A DNA stretch of 64,000 bases from Diaporthe sp. PMI_573 (lineage: Eukaryota > Ascomycota > Sordariomycetes > Diaporthales > Diaporthaceae): NCBI GenBank assembly GCA_021399435.1, contig JAJTUP010000004.1, positions 992,001 through 1,056,000 of the forward strand, given 5' to 3'. The notes below the pieces were generated by a model. That model made no database searches. It saw only the letters and a list, made by a program, of their open reading frames with translations, and was not told where the DNA came from. Each line of letters begins with the position of its first letter. Positions within the stretch are counted from its first letter, which is position 1. This document shows, one piece after another, positions 12,430 to 26,004 of this stretch. The position numbers and the translations under genes were made by a program.

Positions 12430-14645
12430 TTGATTTGATTGAACTGGCGTGGCCAAAAATTGGGTCGGTTGTCCTGATCTGATCTGATTTGATTCTATTC
12501 ACCCGGCAACCCGTTCCCAGCCCATCGCGTGGGGGGTGGATCTCGTCGTTTTTGAATGTCCCTGCAGATCTCTTCTCTTTCTGCCAGGACCCAGACTCGA
12601 CTACAGGTGAACTCCTGTCGACAGATTTCGACTGCGTGATATCGTGTGTGTGTGTGTGTGTGTGTTTTCTCCTAGGCAAGTCTCTCGAGGGAGGGAGAAT
12701 GGTGATGGTGGTGATGATCCCCACCGCTGCTGCTGCTGCTGTCGACTGAACTGCCGAGGAGCTCTCTCCGGTTCGAGCGCTATGAGCCCAGAGAGCTTTA
12801 GCTCGTGTGGGGTGAAGCTGGCTGGGCGCTGAGGGGTCGGTCGGTCGCCCGTTCGACGGTGTCAAACTTAGGTACCGAGCTTCGTCCAGACTCGACTCGA
12901 GGCGGAAGGGGGGAGATCGGGAAAAGGAGGACCCTTCTCGATAGCAAAGCGGATGTGGGAAAGGAATAAGTGAAATCGGATATGCTTGCATAAAAAAAAA
13001 AAGAAGTAAACTCAGCTCGCGTACGGACATTTGACGGCTGGAAAAGGAGATTTCCAAGCGATCGGGCATCACACATGCATTCCAACGGCGCAGCACAAGG
13101 AGAAGCAAGGCCCAGCCCCATGCAATGCGCAAGCGAAAGAGCCAAGCAACGGCTCTTGATCGTGCCCCAAAATGCATGCTGGGGGGGTTGCAACCTGCCG
13201 TGCTACGGAATCCTGGCCCAATGTTGCGCCTGTAGAATGCATGTCGAATCCCCCATGATACCGTCGTCCGGGTTCGTGTGGAAAAGCTCACTCCCCGGGA
13301 CAATTCCACTGGCGTCACGATCCAGAGGGGTCAGGGAAACTATCGCGGTGCGCCAACCATCGCCCGCTCATTTTCTTGTCTCCCATGATCGGGGACTCTA
13401 CAACGAGCGGCCCGTTGACCTCCTTATACTAGCTAAGGCTTTGGATATGGGCCTTGTCGCCCACTCAAACAGTCGACGGCGCCGGATGGCGGAGGACGGC
13501 GCCTTGCTAACCGAGCTTCGAGCGATGCTGGCCACGATGGCCGCCCGTTGCATCTCCCCCGGTTTCAAAGGATTCGCCAGCCCTGTCGACAACGTGGTGA
13601 CGGCTCTTGCCGGCGGCCGGATCGGTTCACCTTGTCTCTTAGCATGGTAGTAGAGCTAAACACCCCCCAACCCGGACGATGGCTCCCCGCCCACCGTTCC
13701 GGCAACGAGCTATCGAACAACCGGGTCGGAATAGTCTCGTCTCGTCCTTACTCGCTCGCTCCCTGGCGGTCAGCCGTGCCTGGGAATTCTATCGTCTCGT
13801 CTCCAATCAGTGCCAGCTGCCCCGGCCCCTGGCACACCGACCGTAGGGAGACCCACATATGGTGCTGACCACCCTGATCTTTACTGTGTATATAAATATT
13901 CACATACCTACACGATGGACCCAGGCCCACGTCCCCGGGAGCAGACTCGTTCTCGACGATTGGCCGGCTGTCTAGCCGCAGTCTTGACCAACCTGGGGAC
14001 ATGAAGAAGGAGGGGGGGGTCGCACAGGAGAAGTGCAGAAGGACCGGGCGTATTCTGTTAGGTAGTCTGCTCGAATTTGAAAAGTTATGCACTTGAGCGG
14101 CGTAGCAAGCCATGTAGGATTCGTATCCTTCACCGTGGTAGGGCCGTAGTAGGGAGGCTAGACGAAGATACTATGCAGTGCTTACTTAGGCAGGGGTCAT
14201 AAGTCCCGCTTTCTCGGCTGTGTCCCCCCCGATAATCGCCCTGGCGAGCTGCACGATGGCCCTGCTAGCGAGCTCCGATGGGGTTGCTTCGGACGGATTG
14301 TAGGCCCGTTCAGGTAGACATTGTTTTGGTCCCCCAAACTTGTACACAGAGCATCGAGGTCAGAGGTACTGGTGAGGCAGCACGTCCGCGGGTCCCGTCC
14401 GGGGGGCCGGTCAGCAGAGCACCTACGCGGAACTTGGATGGCACAGAGTCGGGGTGCTCCGGAGCCTGGTTTGTGCAGGACAAGCGGATGTTCAGGCTGT
14501 GCGCTAGCTGAACGGTTGGGAATAGTTAATTCGAAGCCTCCTGATGAAGACTGCGGTCAGGAATTCGAGCAATGTCTAGATTTGAAAATTTCTTCTCTCT
14601 GCAGCTTGCAACCCCGCACAGACACAAGTTGAGAGTCAACACCTC
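12430..14645. other. Gap with TG microsatellite
   Basis: 5' flank of the methyltransferase (minus) and 3' flank of the STAND gene (minus). Holds the TG repeat listed separately and short unsupported frames. No gene seen. Confidence 0.5.
12644..12665. repeat. (TG)n microsatellite
   Basis: About eleven TG units in the leader region of the methyltransferase gene. Confidence 0.9.
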
Positions 14646-17600
14646 TCAAGTCTGCGGCGCTATGGTTGAATAATCACGAATGATGGTGTCCTTCCAGTCA
14701 CGCAGTGTGATATCACCCTTGCCAACTCTCACCTTTCCATCTTTCATCCTTCTCATGATGTCCTCCACGGTACACTCAGGTGTTTGAAACAACTCATGAT
14801 CTTTGTTGCACACATTCTTTCCGAGGGCATCCTTGCCTATTTGAAGCCTCTTGTGGCATTCATCATCCAACTGGATGAGGCCACACTCGTCCATACACGT
14901 CCATATAAGACTAGGAGAACGGTATTCCTTGTCGCAACCGTCACACGCAAGCACAATGCCTTCAGTGGGCTGTTCGGCGGGCTCTTCGGTGCGCTCTTCA
15001 ATGAGCTCCTCGGGTTTTTGCAGCTCCTGGGCGCAACTTTCGCTCTCCGGTAGAGGCTGCTTGTCTTTCTTGGCTACAGCGAAGTTTTAGTTCTCCTCTA
15101 CACTTCAACTTTTGATATTAGACTCACCTGTGGGGCCGTCTTTCGCGCCGTTTTGGGACCTCCACATTTCCAATCGGGTCTCGTATTCCACTTTGTTTGC
15201 GACCACCATCATATGCATGGCCGCGACTGCATTATCAACATGACCGAATGTTGAGAAAATCGACTGAAGCTGCCAGAAACATTGACAGTCATCGCTCTGG
15301 TCGTCGTTGGACATCATGTCCAGAGACTGCGCTAGCAACTCCGTCACTGACTCTTTCGCACGCTTGTAGTCCTTGCAAAGAACAAAGTACCGTGTGAAGT
15401 ATAACACCTTCTGAGTCGAGAAATCAGTGGTGTCTTGGAAGCGTTCGTATAGAGAATCGATTCTTTCGGCAAAGGTGGGCGCGTCGTTTCCAGGATCGAT
15501 AGATTTCTCAAGTGCCACAGCCGCTAAAGCACGTTTTGTGTATATCGGCATGAGCTTTGGCACCAGCAAGCTCAAGACACTCCGGCTCAGGAACTCGTAG
15601 TCCCGGGGTGTCTTTGCCTCGAGAATATCCTCCCACACCTTCAGCTGTCCGTCTTCCTGATTCCCTGCACTCTGGAGAGCCTCTCCATATGCGCAGCGTA
15701 TCCAGAACGCTGAAAGATAGGACATCTTCTCTTTCAGGCCTTGGTCGTAGGCATTCTTCAAAAATTCCCATCGTTTCAGCTTTTCTGCTGTTTGCCTGAG
15801 GCTAGCGCTGAAGGTGTCGTCTTCGAGAACACCTTTTACTACCAGTTTTCCGATTGGTGTACCATCGCTTGAATGAGACCTCTTCGACAGTGCCTCGATG
15901 AATGACTTGATATGACTCCACAGTCCTTGTTTCGCGTAACGTGATATAATCCCAAGGTATCGTTCATGATGACTCGTATCTTCTTTGATGCTCATCAAAT
16001 ACATCTTGATTGCGTCATCTTGCCTTGGAGAACCATCAAAGTCCCAATATCTGTCGCCGAGATCCAGACAAATTTCGGCCAGAATAGGCCTGTTGGAAGG
16101 AAGATTGCACCAAGTTTTGTCTGTGGTGAGGTTCTGGATCAAATCGTCTAGGACTTTGGCAGCGTCGGAATCCACTTCCGTGGCTCGAGCCAGGGCGTAT
16201 GATACTCGCCATGTCGAATTACCCGACTCCTGTGCTTTTTTCGCTCGAGTTTGGACGTACTCTTTTGTGATGTGCCCTTTCACATCGAGGGAGAAATGAA
16301 GGAGAATCAAGGCCATGCGGGCCTCCCAGACTGACCTATCCATATCATCCGGTGCCATCTCCCGAGACCAGGTTTCTACCTCTTGAACTCGTTGCGCAGT
16401 GGGGGTCCAAAGATATGTCTCCAGATCTTCGTGTTTGCTTAGCTCCTGGCATCGAGACTAGGGCCAGACTGTCAGTTATGTTCGTTCATAATTTTGGAGA
16501 GCAGGTGGGCTTACCCTCGCCTCTGCAGCAAGTAATAAAGAGAATGCGGTTTCAACCTCACGATTCGTCGCATCATTCGTAAGGATGCACTTGACAGCCA
16601 GTCTTGCCGCTGGCTTTATCAGTGCCATGTGTCTCTTCTCACGAGAGACAAAGGCTTTGGCCAGGGGTGTCCCCTCAACAGGCTTCAAAACCACCTCATC
16701 ATCAAAGTACCTTGCCAGGAGCTCCACTCCTTCATCTCCTGTCAACCAAAACTTCCAAATGGAGGGCAACTCCTTCTCAATCAGAGCATCTGACACTTCG
16801 TCATTGTCAAAAGGCCCATGAATCTGGAATAAAGAGTTGATGGCATAGTCTTCCGAGAACAGTCTCACCAACAGAGTCCCCATTTGGGCCCAAAGGTCTG
16901 TGTCTGTGAATGAAAGACTATCATCTGGTCCGCGATCGGCTGCTTCTTCAGAGACTGCCGAGCGCAAATGTGTTTGCAGGTACCCTGCAGCGTACCCGTG
17001 AAGCGTTTGAGTCACTTTGTCCCGCTTCTCCACGAGACAGGTCAGGCAACGTAACGACAGGATAAGCTGAGCATTGCCCGGGTCTTGATAGATGCGATTG
17101 TTCCGTTGAAGGAGCTTCTCTTCGAAGAACTTGGCAAACCCAAACCTTTCGTAAGTTTCGGTTGGGCAGACGGATTCGAGGTAGTGCTCTATCAGTTTCA
17201 CCTCGGCTGGCTGGATGTCCGGAGAACTTTCAATGTGGCCTTCGTCGTCCACGCTTCGTAGTCTGGGCGGAATGATGTCAATCGCGATATCGAGATCGGT
17301 ATTGTTGAACCTCACATGGGCATCGTCGTCGGAATCGTCAATCTCGAAAAGTCGGCGCCACTCATTCTGGAGTTTTGATTTCAGATACCCGGTCTTCAAC
17401 TTCTGACGACCTGAAGCGCCAGCACTTTGGTGCGTCAGCGTTCGGGATCTCAGTAACAATGCAGCTTCCATCTGTAGCGGGCTCAACCAGTCTTCGCCAT
17501 CGATAACCCATAGAATCAGCTCGTTGATATCTTGTACATCACTGGGGCTGCAACGTCTACTCAGGTCTTCGATGGCTTTAGCGATCGGGTCCGTAGTCGT

Positions 17601-19361
17601 CGCGTCTGGCTGCTTGAGCCATTTCTCGATCTCTTCGTCGTCTTTCATCTTGAGTAATTGATCCAGGGTGCCTTTGATCTCACGGTAATTCCCCCCGCTC
17701 GACGTTTTGAGCTTATCCACGATTTTGGCCTTCGTATCAGGGTCATTGCTCCATGGCCGGGACTCAGCACCTTTCATATGATGATCGATGAACAATTTGA
17801 CGTCGGGGTTTTTGTGGTCAAGTTTAATGACCTGCATTCCAATGACATGTGCATCCCTCAGTCGTTCCAGGTCGGCTTTTTTGCCTGTGATCAATACCCG
17901 AATCCGATGACGCGCAATCTTTCCTTGCTTCAACTCCTCCAGCAACTGGTTCAGGAAGTCGATATGTGCGCTTCCCGTAAAACCGTCAAATACGAAGAAG
18001 AAGATACAATCCGACTTCGATTTCGACTCCGAGAATTCTTCATTTTCGAAGAGAAGATGCTTCCACAAATCACATGCGCGATCTATAAACTCGCGTTTCT
18101 TACATATGCTGGCTGCTGACTTGAGAAAGGGCTGGTAGGACTCAGCGAGCTGCCAGAGCATGCTTCCTGAGACAGTGGATGCGATGTTGTCTTCTTCGGC
18201 CTTGGAGTCTTTCTTCATGAAATAGTACGACACGTAAGACCGTGCATTCGTGTCGGTCCGCTTGTGTGGCTGCCGCAGATAGTCGATGATACAGGCCGCC
18301 AGTCCTGATTTTCCAGTGCCGTCACCTCCTTCGATGCCTAAGATAGGCTTCTCAATGGTTGCGTCGTTAGCCCAGCCCGAAAATTGGTTGTCATTGTGAA
18401 GCCATGAGCCTGTTTTTGGAACTCTCATGTTCACATGCTGGCTCAAAAGTGTCTCCGAGCCATCTTGTGCTTTGCCGTCTAGAGTGTCACGCCACTTCAA
18501 GACTTTGAGAAGTGAAGCCCTCTGCTCTCCCTTTGCCTTTTCAGTCTTTTGTTCCCTTCTATCCTCTTCTTGTTTGTATAGCAAGTTGTCAACCGACTTT
18601 ACCACGATTTTAACGTCTTTGCCAACTGTGTCGACCATGGTGGTGAGGTTTGACATGGCTGCGGAAAGCTCCTTTTGGTTCAACTCCTTCTGTTTTGCCA
18701 GAAGAGTCTGGACGTAGTCGTCATTGAAGAAAGTAATCTTCAAGAACGCGATGATCTTGGAACGCCGGCTGTGGCGTAACCTCAACGCGTACTCGCACGT
18801 CTTGACAAACAACTGCAGCTGTTTGCAAGCTACACGCTTCAAGCTCGGCCCCACGTACGTCTTGAAATATCCATCGAAATTTTCGAGGGAGTCAAGGCAC
18901 GTCTCCAGAAGTTGGCCGAGTATTTCGAATGAGCGTTTGTAATTCTGATAAGCCTTGATGACAAAGTTTAGAGCATTGTAGCATGCAGTTGCTGGTGGGC
19001 CGACACCCTACTTTGGAGTAAGTACATGTTTCTGATCGAAAAAACTTGAGTAGGTAAAATATCTTACAAATGAGGCACTCTCAGCCACAACCCCTCCTAT
19101 TGTCTGAACGAACTGAAGGGTCCGGTTGAGGAAGCCTTCCACTTTATCGCGTGTCGATGACTTCGTGGAAGATTGAGGTGTATAGTCACTCAAGGCTTTT
19201 CGAATATCAGTGGTGTTAATGCTTTCGCTGAATTTCAGCTTCTTCAGGTCCTTATCGGCGGCCATGTCTTTCACGACTTTGTTGATGTCGATCAGCATTT
19301 TTCTGATCTCGTTGTCTCCACCGCCGGTGTTCGTGCCATTCGTTGTCTGCTGAAGACTCAT
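14646..19361 (-). CDS. Fungal STAND (NACHT-type) NTPase with helical repeats and C-terminal zinc-like domain
   Basis: Large NLR-like protein, 1514 residues. Exons 19068-19361, 16515-19007, 15128-16457 and 14646-15073 (phases 0, 0, 1). The helical N-terminal ~250 residues resemble the fungal STAND N-terminal (Goodbye-like) domain. The P-loop is ILGIEGGDGTGKSG (Walker A about 325-332), with a Walker B-like FFFVFDG near 434-440 followed by LITGKK. The central and C-terminal parts are helical and TPR-like. After an acidic linker in the last exon comes a Cys/His cluster: CDGC, W-x-C-x3-C and CNKDHELF, resembling a degenerate ZZ/treble-clef finger. Such proteins act as signalling switches in fungal self/non-self or pathogen recognition; the trigger here is unknown. 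No adjacent HET-domain gene is visible. Confidence 0.85.
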
Positions 19362-20310
19362 GGTGGCTAGGTGTATATGCCGTGAGAGGAGCTTGAATCT
19401 GGGATCTTTGCAGTGCTAGTATGATTGCGTTGCAATGAAGAGTGAAAGGCGTATCGGTAGAGGTTGAGTGGAAAAGCTGCCCAGGTCGTCGAGCGTGGAG
19501 TCTTGTCTAATAACTCAAGTCCGTCGGCGCCGTTCAATCCAAATGTCTAATGGCATTTGAAATTTACTGATTGATCACATTTTGCGCAAATGATTTAATG
19601 CACGCATTCAATAAGTCTTTCCTCATCTATTCAGCTCCTTTTCCCGAGGCTGGAATGGCCGGGCGTCTGCATCCGTGTGGCTGCCCAAATCCCGAGAGCT
19701 GAAAACACTCAGGTTCCACCATCACAGCAGAAAAAGCAGTGATCGCGCAAACTATTGATGCAAAGCAACTGATAGGCGTATCAAATTGCCAAAAACATGA
19801 TGTCCACGCGAGAAAAAAATCCATCCACCATGTGCTCGGGTTCAGCTGTCACACTCACACCAGTGGAGAACCTGCCCCTTCGGCGGCTGACCTGATGGAG
19901 TTGTCACGCTAATGATACACAAGCAGCGGACTCAAAATTGCTGTTTCACAAGCAAAGAGAGGCCTAAAAATGCTCTCAGTATCTGGAAAAGTTAATGTAG
20001 ACTTGGAAATGTAATAATATCCATATGGTGTAACTAATGGCTACAAAACTTATCAAAACTAGCTGGTCTACCTCGCTGAAATCATGCGGCAAGAGGCATG
20101 TTCAGCTATACGAGACTGCGAGAAAATATAGTTGCAATTGGATATCATATGAGCCATTGAGCCGCAAACATTGTCATGTAAAACTTGTCTAGGCCGAACA
20201 TTGTGGCCTCTCCACGCCCGAGGAGCAGATCCGCCGTCACCAGAGCCTCTCTCGCCAGGATATCACATGATCTTATCCTGGCGTCGCTGGGAGCTCCCAC
20301 AACCGCCTCT
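19362..20310. other. Promoter of STAND gene / 3' flank of URB2
   Basis: AT-rich (notably 19540-19620 and 19970-20150). Only short, unsupported frames; nothing else recognised. Confidence 0.5.
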
Positions 20311-23300
20311 CTAAATCCCATTCCACTTCCCAAACCGAACATACTGCTTATGCATCTCCCGGAAGATAGTCCGCCCGCTACCATCAACAGCCTCATTGAT
20401 GACCCGCCTGCCCTCGTGCGTCGTGATATCCAACACAGAGTACACGCCCGGGTCGAGGGCGGCGCGCACGCCGCGCGGCACGGGCCTCTCCAGCTGCAGC
20501 TTGATGTACAGCACAAGCACCAGGTACATGTGGTGGGCGGCCGACTTCTTGGCCGCGTCGGGCGCCGAGTCCAGCGCCCCGGGGGCCTGGCCCCGCGTCA
20601 CGGAGGCGACGCTCGGCTCGCAGGTGAGGGTTAGGAGGCGTGCGAAGCGGGCGGCTTGGGATTGTTGGTCGGGTGGGGATGACGTGGTGGTGTTGGTGGG
20701 GAGGAGGGAGGACAGGGTGGTGGTTGGCCATGGGATGATGAGGAGGTAGAGTAGGGACTGGAGGGCTGTGATGAGCAGGTGGAAGTGGCCTTCGAGTCGG
20801 TGGCGATGCCGCTTGATGATGACTTCGACGAGGCTGCAGAGCCATGGGTAAGCCTTCTCGGAGGCGCGGGCGTCTTCGATCATCGTTGGCCCGTTGGAGC
20901 AGATCGTGGATACGGTGCTCAACGTCACTTCGATATTCCACTGCTTCATGGGCTTCTTCTCCAGGACCATCTCTACAGTCTTGGCGATGACTGCAAACTC
21001 AGCCCAGTTTCTTGACTTGGGTAGGCGGATGGTGAGCACATCTTGGACTTCGATCCAGTCTACCAGGCCAGCAAAGAGTCCAAGTGAGGATTCTGTTTCG
21101 TGTTAGCCAGATTCTATAGAAATTCAGAAGGGTATAACTTACTGGTTTCTACCTGTAGAAGCCGATGGATGGCGATGATATTTCCAGTGATATCATGGCC
21201 ATCGCGCAGCTTCTGACCTATTGATCCTGCGTAGCTGGCCCTTGTCTCGTCATCCATGTGCGTGAGCACAACATCCACGTACCGGGTAATGTCATTTTGA
21301 CCGGCGAGTAATGGGCGTGGCACCGAACTGTCGGCATGTGACCTCCAAACCGCAACGTCGTCAGACGTGTGAAGAGGGTCCTTGACATCTTTGCCAAAAG
21401 CCCTAAAGAGCAACTCCTTGAGCCGCCAACCGGATTTAAAGCCCTTGCTGCAAAGCTCGTCACTGACGTGCTCGAGCTTTGCCTTGGATGGCAGAAGACT
21501 TTCCCGGATGGCAGCCGGGTCCAGAATATCGAGCTGCTCGATGAGGACGTAGCTGAAGCTTGGCGAAACGGGCTCTTGTCCTATCACGTGTCCCATCACT
21601 GATCCGAACTTGGGCCTGCTTGTGTCTTCGTAGAGACTGTATAGGTCGCTGGAGACTAAGGCATTTGCAAGCATCAGGGACAGTTTCTCCATCATTTGGG
21701 CCGGATAGACCACAGTCTGCGCTTGCTGCTTGACCTTTGAGTTCTCAAAGGCGCTGACCAGGGCTCTCAGTAGGATGTAGCGATGTGCCTCATCGTCGGT
21801 GGCCTTCACAGGCCAGCCTGACACGACGCGGGAAGCTTCCGTCAGATAAACTCGGTCTCGTTCCTCCCAAGACGACGTCATTTGTTTGAGTGTGACTAAT
21901 GCCAGAGCCTCGAACAGTTTCAAGAACTTGTAAGCGTTCTCAGTAGATAGAGTGCTCGGATCTTTGGACTTGGTCTTGATGCCAGTCTCAATATTCTGTC
22001 CCAGAGTGACCAGATCGGCGAACTTCATGCCTTCGTAGAACGTCGGCCGCTTCATGATTTTGATCATCAAGCATATGATGCTGGATGTGATTTCCACATC
22101 CGCATCTTCTTCTTGCAAGCTTGCCAAATGTAGCAACGACGGCAGAATCTTCTCCCGCTGTTCACGGTTGAGCGTTTCTGCCGGCAGATCAAGCAAGATG
22201 TGGATGGCTGCGTTCATCTGTCGCTTGGTGCGTTTTGACTTGTCGCCTTCCTGTCGTGCGAGCGTGCCAATGGCATGGCTCACGAGGGCATTAAGGTATT
22301 TGTAGTTGCCCAAACTGGCCTCGTTCAACAACAAAGACCGCACTGAGCGACTTGAAGGATCCGCCTTGTCCACGCATGCAAGCAACCCGGCAAGGAAGTC
22401 GCCGCTGAAGTCCGAGGAGGCGGCGAGATCGACGAGACGGCGTGAGTCGTAGAAGGCTAAGCTGGAGTCGTCTGCCGCTGTTGTTTTTTGTCCGTGCTTC
22501 TGTAGCCTCTTCAGGAAGGTCCAGGCCATGGCCGACGTCTCGGACTCAAGAGGAGCTTTGGGGTAATTTGCCAGCCAGAATGCGGTGCAGCAGCGGAAAG
22601 CTGCGATTGCCGCAGGTTCTGCCAGGTCCTCTTTCTTCAGTGCTTTCTTCAGATCTGATTCGACATTGTGCCAGAGAGTACTGATGATCTCTAGCTCTGA
22701 CTGCGTGACGGTTCTCTCAACGATACGCCACCATCGTGCCCTCATAAATCCGTCAAGGTGTTTCAGTTTGACCTTGGAAGCAAGATCGAAAAGTCGAGTT
22801 CCCACGCTGTCGACATACTCTTCATCTGTCAGGCCTTTGGTTATGGCATCAAGCACAACAAGAAGAGATCCCTTCTTCCAAGAGTCCGCGCTGCTTTCCA
22901 GCCACTCGATCAGAGTAGCTAATTGTGATGTGTTAATGGACGGTTGCAGGAGATCTGCAACGGCCTCAACAATCCGCATGCTAGACCAGATTCCCTTGAC
23001 AATGGTGAAATCATCGTCTTTGACCAAACTCTCCGAGAGAACCTCTGTCCATTTTCGTATGAACCAAGGAAGATTGCGTGCTTTTGCAGAGCCTTCTGCC
23101 AGCGACACAACAAACTTGACCAAGTCAGTCTCAGTAGAGGCGTCGAATTCCGCGTCACTCAAATTCGTGATCCGTGCGAGGACATCGTCGAGCAAAGACT
23201 GTCCCTCGGTAGATATCATAAAAGCATCAACATCAACATCCGCCACTCTGGGCACGAGACTCAGGTCAATTGCCCCACTCTCGGTCGTGTATTGCCTGCA

Positions 23301-24593
23301 AACTTGGCGTAGGCTATCCAGAGAGATGCTGGCCTTGCTCTGCAGGGCTGTGTCAAGCACAACCTTCATAGCCTCGTTCCGCCTGGTAGGTTCTGCAGTG
23401 CGCATAGCCTCCTCAATAATTTCAAACACCTTTTGAGTCCAGTCCTCGCGGACCTTCCGTCCACTAGCATCATCGGTTGTCCCGGAAGATGAGACGGCAA
23501 GACTGAACAACACAGGAGATGAAGCCGTCGGCAGAGAGCTGGTCATGTTCACAGCTTCCTGTATGATCCCAACGTCTTTGCTATTCAGGAAGGCAGCTCT
23601 TGCAGGTAGGATCATGTTCTTGACAAAGAACCGTCGCAGAGCCTGCGTCCAGCTAGCCTTGACGCGAGGATCGACGACAAGGTCTTTCGAACGGTCCATC
23701 CTGGCTAGGATGATGAAGCCAGTGGGATAGAGAGAAACAGCGACATCGACAGCATCGTTGACGCTTTGAAGATGAAGATCCCACAGGCCGCTGAGGGTGG
23801 TGATCCATGAGGGTCGGTTTTCGGCCGACTCTGATTCCTGCTCGTTCAGGGCGTGGCCGCAGATAGATAGTATTGGCCGAAGGATCTCAACAGCTTCCTT
23901 GGCGGGTGAAGAGAACAGCGACCTAATGTGTGCAGCCCCCATACGGACATTGGAGGATGCATCGCCTGACACGTCCTTGAGCCTGGCCAAGAGTTTCTCA
24001 AGGGCAACGAACAGACAATCTGCGGTCCTCAAACAACCATAAGAAGTTTGAAGACTTGAGAGATCAAACTTTATATCAGGAGACCGCTTTCTCTTCTTGG
24101 AGGCCGCCTTAGGAGGGGCACTCGTGCCATCAGCCATCTCCACGTCCGACGAAGCGTTGGCCTCATCCCGCGGGTTCGATATTTCCTTGAGGGTTTGCTC
24201 GAGGATGGGAACGAATCGTCGGTCTGCAAGAGACTTCGCCAGAGCCAAGAGAGGTATCCTGGTCAAGACACAGGCGACCACGCTCCAGGCCATAGGATAC
24301 CGCCGAAACTGTTCTGCCGAGGCAGACGAGCCGTTCATGTTCTTGAGGATCCATCGTAGTATGAGCTGCTCCGCGGCGTAGTTTGTCCCGACTGGCGAGC
24401 CGGAGAGCAGGTTCCACACGTTCGAAAGGGTGTCGGGGACAGAGTCTGCGCTGCTCTGGTCGAGGATTCTCGAAGCTTTGGTGAGGAGGGCGTCCGAAGA
24501 CTGCAGGAGGATTATTTCGTCAGTACTTTTGTCTACACGAGCTGGTACGTAATGGTGTCTCACCTGCGACTTGTTTTCTGTTTCGGCCGCCAT
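20311..24593 (-). CDS. URB2: URB2/NPA2 nucleolar 60S biogenesis factor
   Basis: Early 60S pre-ribosome assembly protein, 1389 residues, largely alpha-solenoid. Exons 24564-24593, 21143-24500 and 20311-21092. Exon 1 encodes only MAAETENKSQ. Early text such as QLILRWILKNMNGSSA and ALAKSLADRRFVPILEQTL fits the fungal Npa1/Npa2 type. The end, with GVYSVLDI, GSGRTIFREM and FGKWNGI, matches the conserved C-terminal Urb2 domain, which decides for URB2 over URB1. A lysine-rich KKRKRSP stretch is a likely nuclear signal. Intron 1 is 63 nt, stop-free and in frame. The gene is divergent from MIC10 across 419 bp. Confidence 0.85.
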
Positions 24594-25012
24594 TGTCCTT
24601 CGGCCGGCCCTGAGAGTTCCCGGCGTTGCTCCTCGTGCTCCTCGTGCTCGACTCGCCGTCCTGACGTTATTGCGCAGGGTTCGTTGCTGGAGACCCTCGA
24701 GAAACTTTGTCCCGAAATTCTGGTCATTCTGCCCGCCCGATAGCGATAACAAAACCCCAAATCCAGTAGGCGGCGTCGATAAGCCGCTAACCCTGGCTAG
24801 CCCGGCAGCTCCCCCCTGGCAGGGTCTGTCAATTGACGACTTCGAAAACAAGCCGGAAGTGCAGTGCAGAGAGAGAGAATCCAGACCCAACGTCATATCC
24901 AGGCCGAGGACGCGCTCAATCCACATCCCCGTGCGAGGTGAGTCCACAAGCGAAGCTCTGCAATAACGATTGATCGTGCTCACGCTTCTGTCGAACAGTA
25001 CCACAAGTCACA
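24594..25012. promoter_or_regulatory. Shared promoter region of URB2 and MIC10
   Basis: 419 bp separates two divergent start codons, so both promoters must lie here or overlap the genes. No clear TATA box; open frames crossing it have no start support. Confidence 0.55.
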
Positions 25013-25417
25013 ATGGCAGAGACCTCCGTTCCTCCACCACCCCCGAGCACCGTCGCGCGACCGGTCAGCGAGGCACTCCTGAACGAGAAGGTGAGTCCCT
25101 GCCCCGGCGCCAACCCGTCGCCACGAGGGTCCACGCACCTTGTGGTTCCAGAGAGTGAACAAGGGGAGAAAAAAGTAAAGATCAGAGCTCTCCAGGACTA
25201 ACGCGCCGGGCTGCAAAAACAGTGGGACCGCTGCCTCTCCAACTTCCTCATCAAGTCCTCCCTCGGCCTCGGCTTCGGCGTCGTCTTCTCAGTGCTGCTG
25301 TTCAAGAGGAGGGCGTGGCCCGCCATCGTGGGCGCAGGATTCGGCGCCGGCCGGGCGTACGAGGAGTGCAACTACAGCCTGAAGCAGGCCGCGCGCGAGA
25401 TCAGGAAGCAGGCATGA
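25013..25417 (+). CDS. MIC10: MIC10 (MINOS1) MICOS subunit
   Basis: Small inner-mitochondrial-membrane protein that bends membranes at crista junctions. Exons 25013-25090 and 25223-25417 join in phase 0 to give 90 residues, the usual family length. After a proline-rich start comes the hallmark NEK/WDRCLSNFLIKSSLG. Two glycine-rich hairpin membrane segments follow: GLGFGVVFSVLLF and VGAGFGAGRAYEEC, separated by the basic loop KRRAW. These GxGxG motifs drive Mic10 oligomerisation. The intron is 132 nt. Confidence 0.92.
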
Positions 25418-26004
25418 GCTAGCCGGGCATAGGTGGAACGCAAGCGGCGTGTCTGGGCGAACTCCGGAATGAGGACATACATACATACCTACACGCGGAC
25501 GGTTCGGACGCACGCATGCATGCAAACCCGCCGGGTCCAACGCTATCAACCAAATAAACGAGTTATTATCGGTCCTGATAAGGGATGGGGCGCAAGACCT
25601 GTACAACAGTGCTGAGCTGGGCCCTGGGTCCGGGTGTGAAAAAAAGGGGGTGACGGAGGCGACGGGAGAGCGAGACACCTTCCCGGATCGGCGCGAGCAT
25701 GGTTCGGAGGGGGCTTGTATAGACAGACGGTTTGTAATTGGTATGAATAGAATCATTGACTCTCAACAGGCTTCTCGATGCCGCTGGGCCATGAGGAACC
25801 CGTGCCGTGATTTCATTATGTTACCTGGGTGGCCACAACAGGCTGAGCTTCTCGCCACCGAGTGAGCCGAGACATTGACATGGCAATTCATTCAATGTTT
25901 ACGCATCTAGGCTGTGAGCAAAGCAGCGACATATCTAGGTATTTAGGGAGCATTAATACCGCCAAAACAGCCCACCAGCGAGAGCATCCAGGCCCTCCCC
26001 GAGT
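25418..26004. other. Convergent 3' flanks
   Basis: Between MIC10 (+) and the single-pass membrane gene (-). Contains short cataca and gcatgcatgc repeats; no gene seen. Confidence 0.5.

Noticed and set aside
12251..13318. 355-aa minus-strand open frame crossing the methyltransferase start
   Set aside because: Runs through a TG microsatellite and the leader; the real gene uses another frame from ATG 12429.
22585..23436. 283-aa plus-strand open frame
   Set aside because: Antisense to URB2; serine/arginine-rich shadow.
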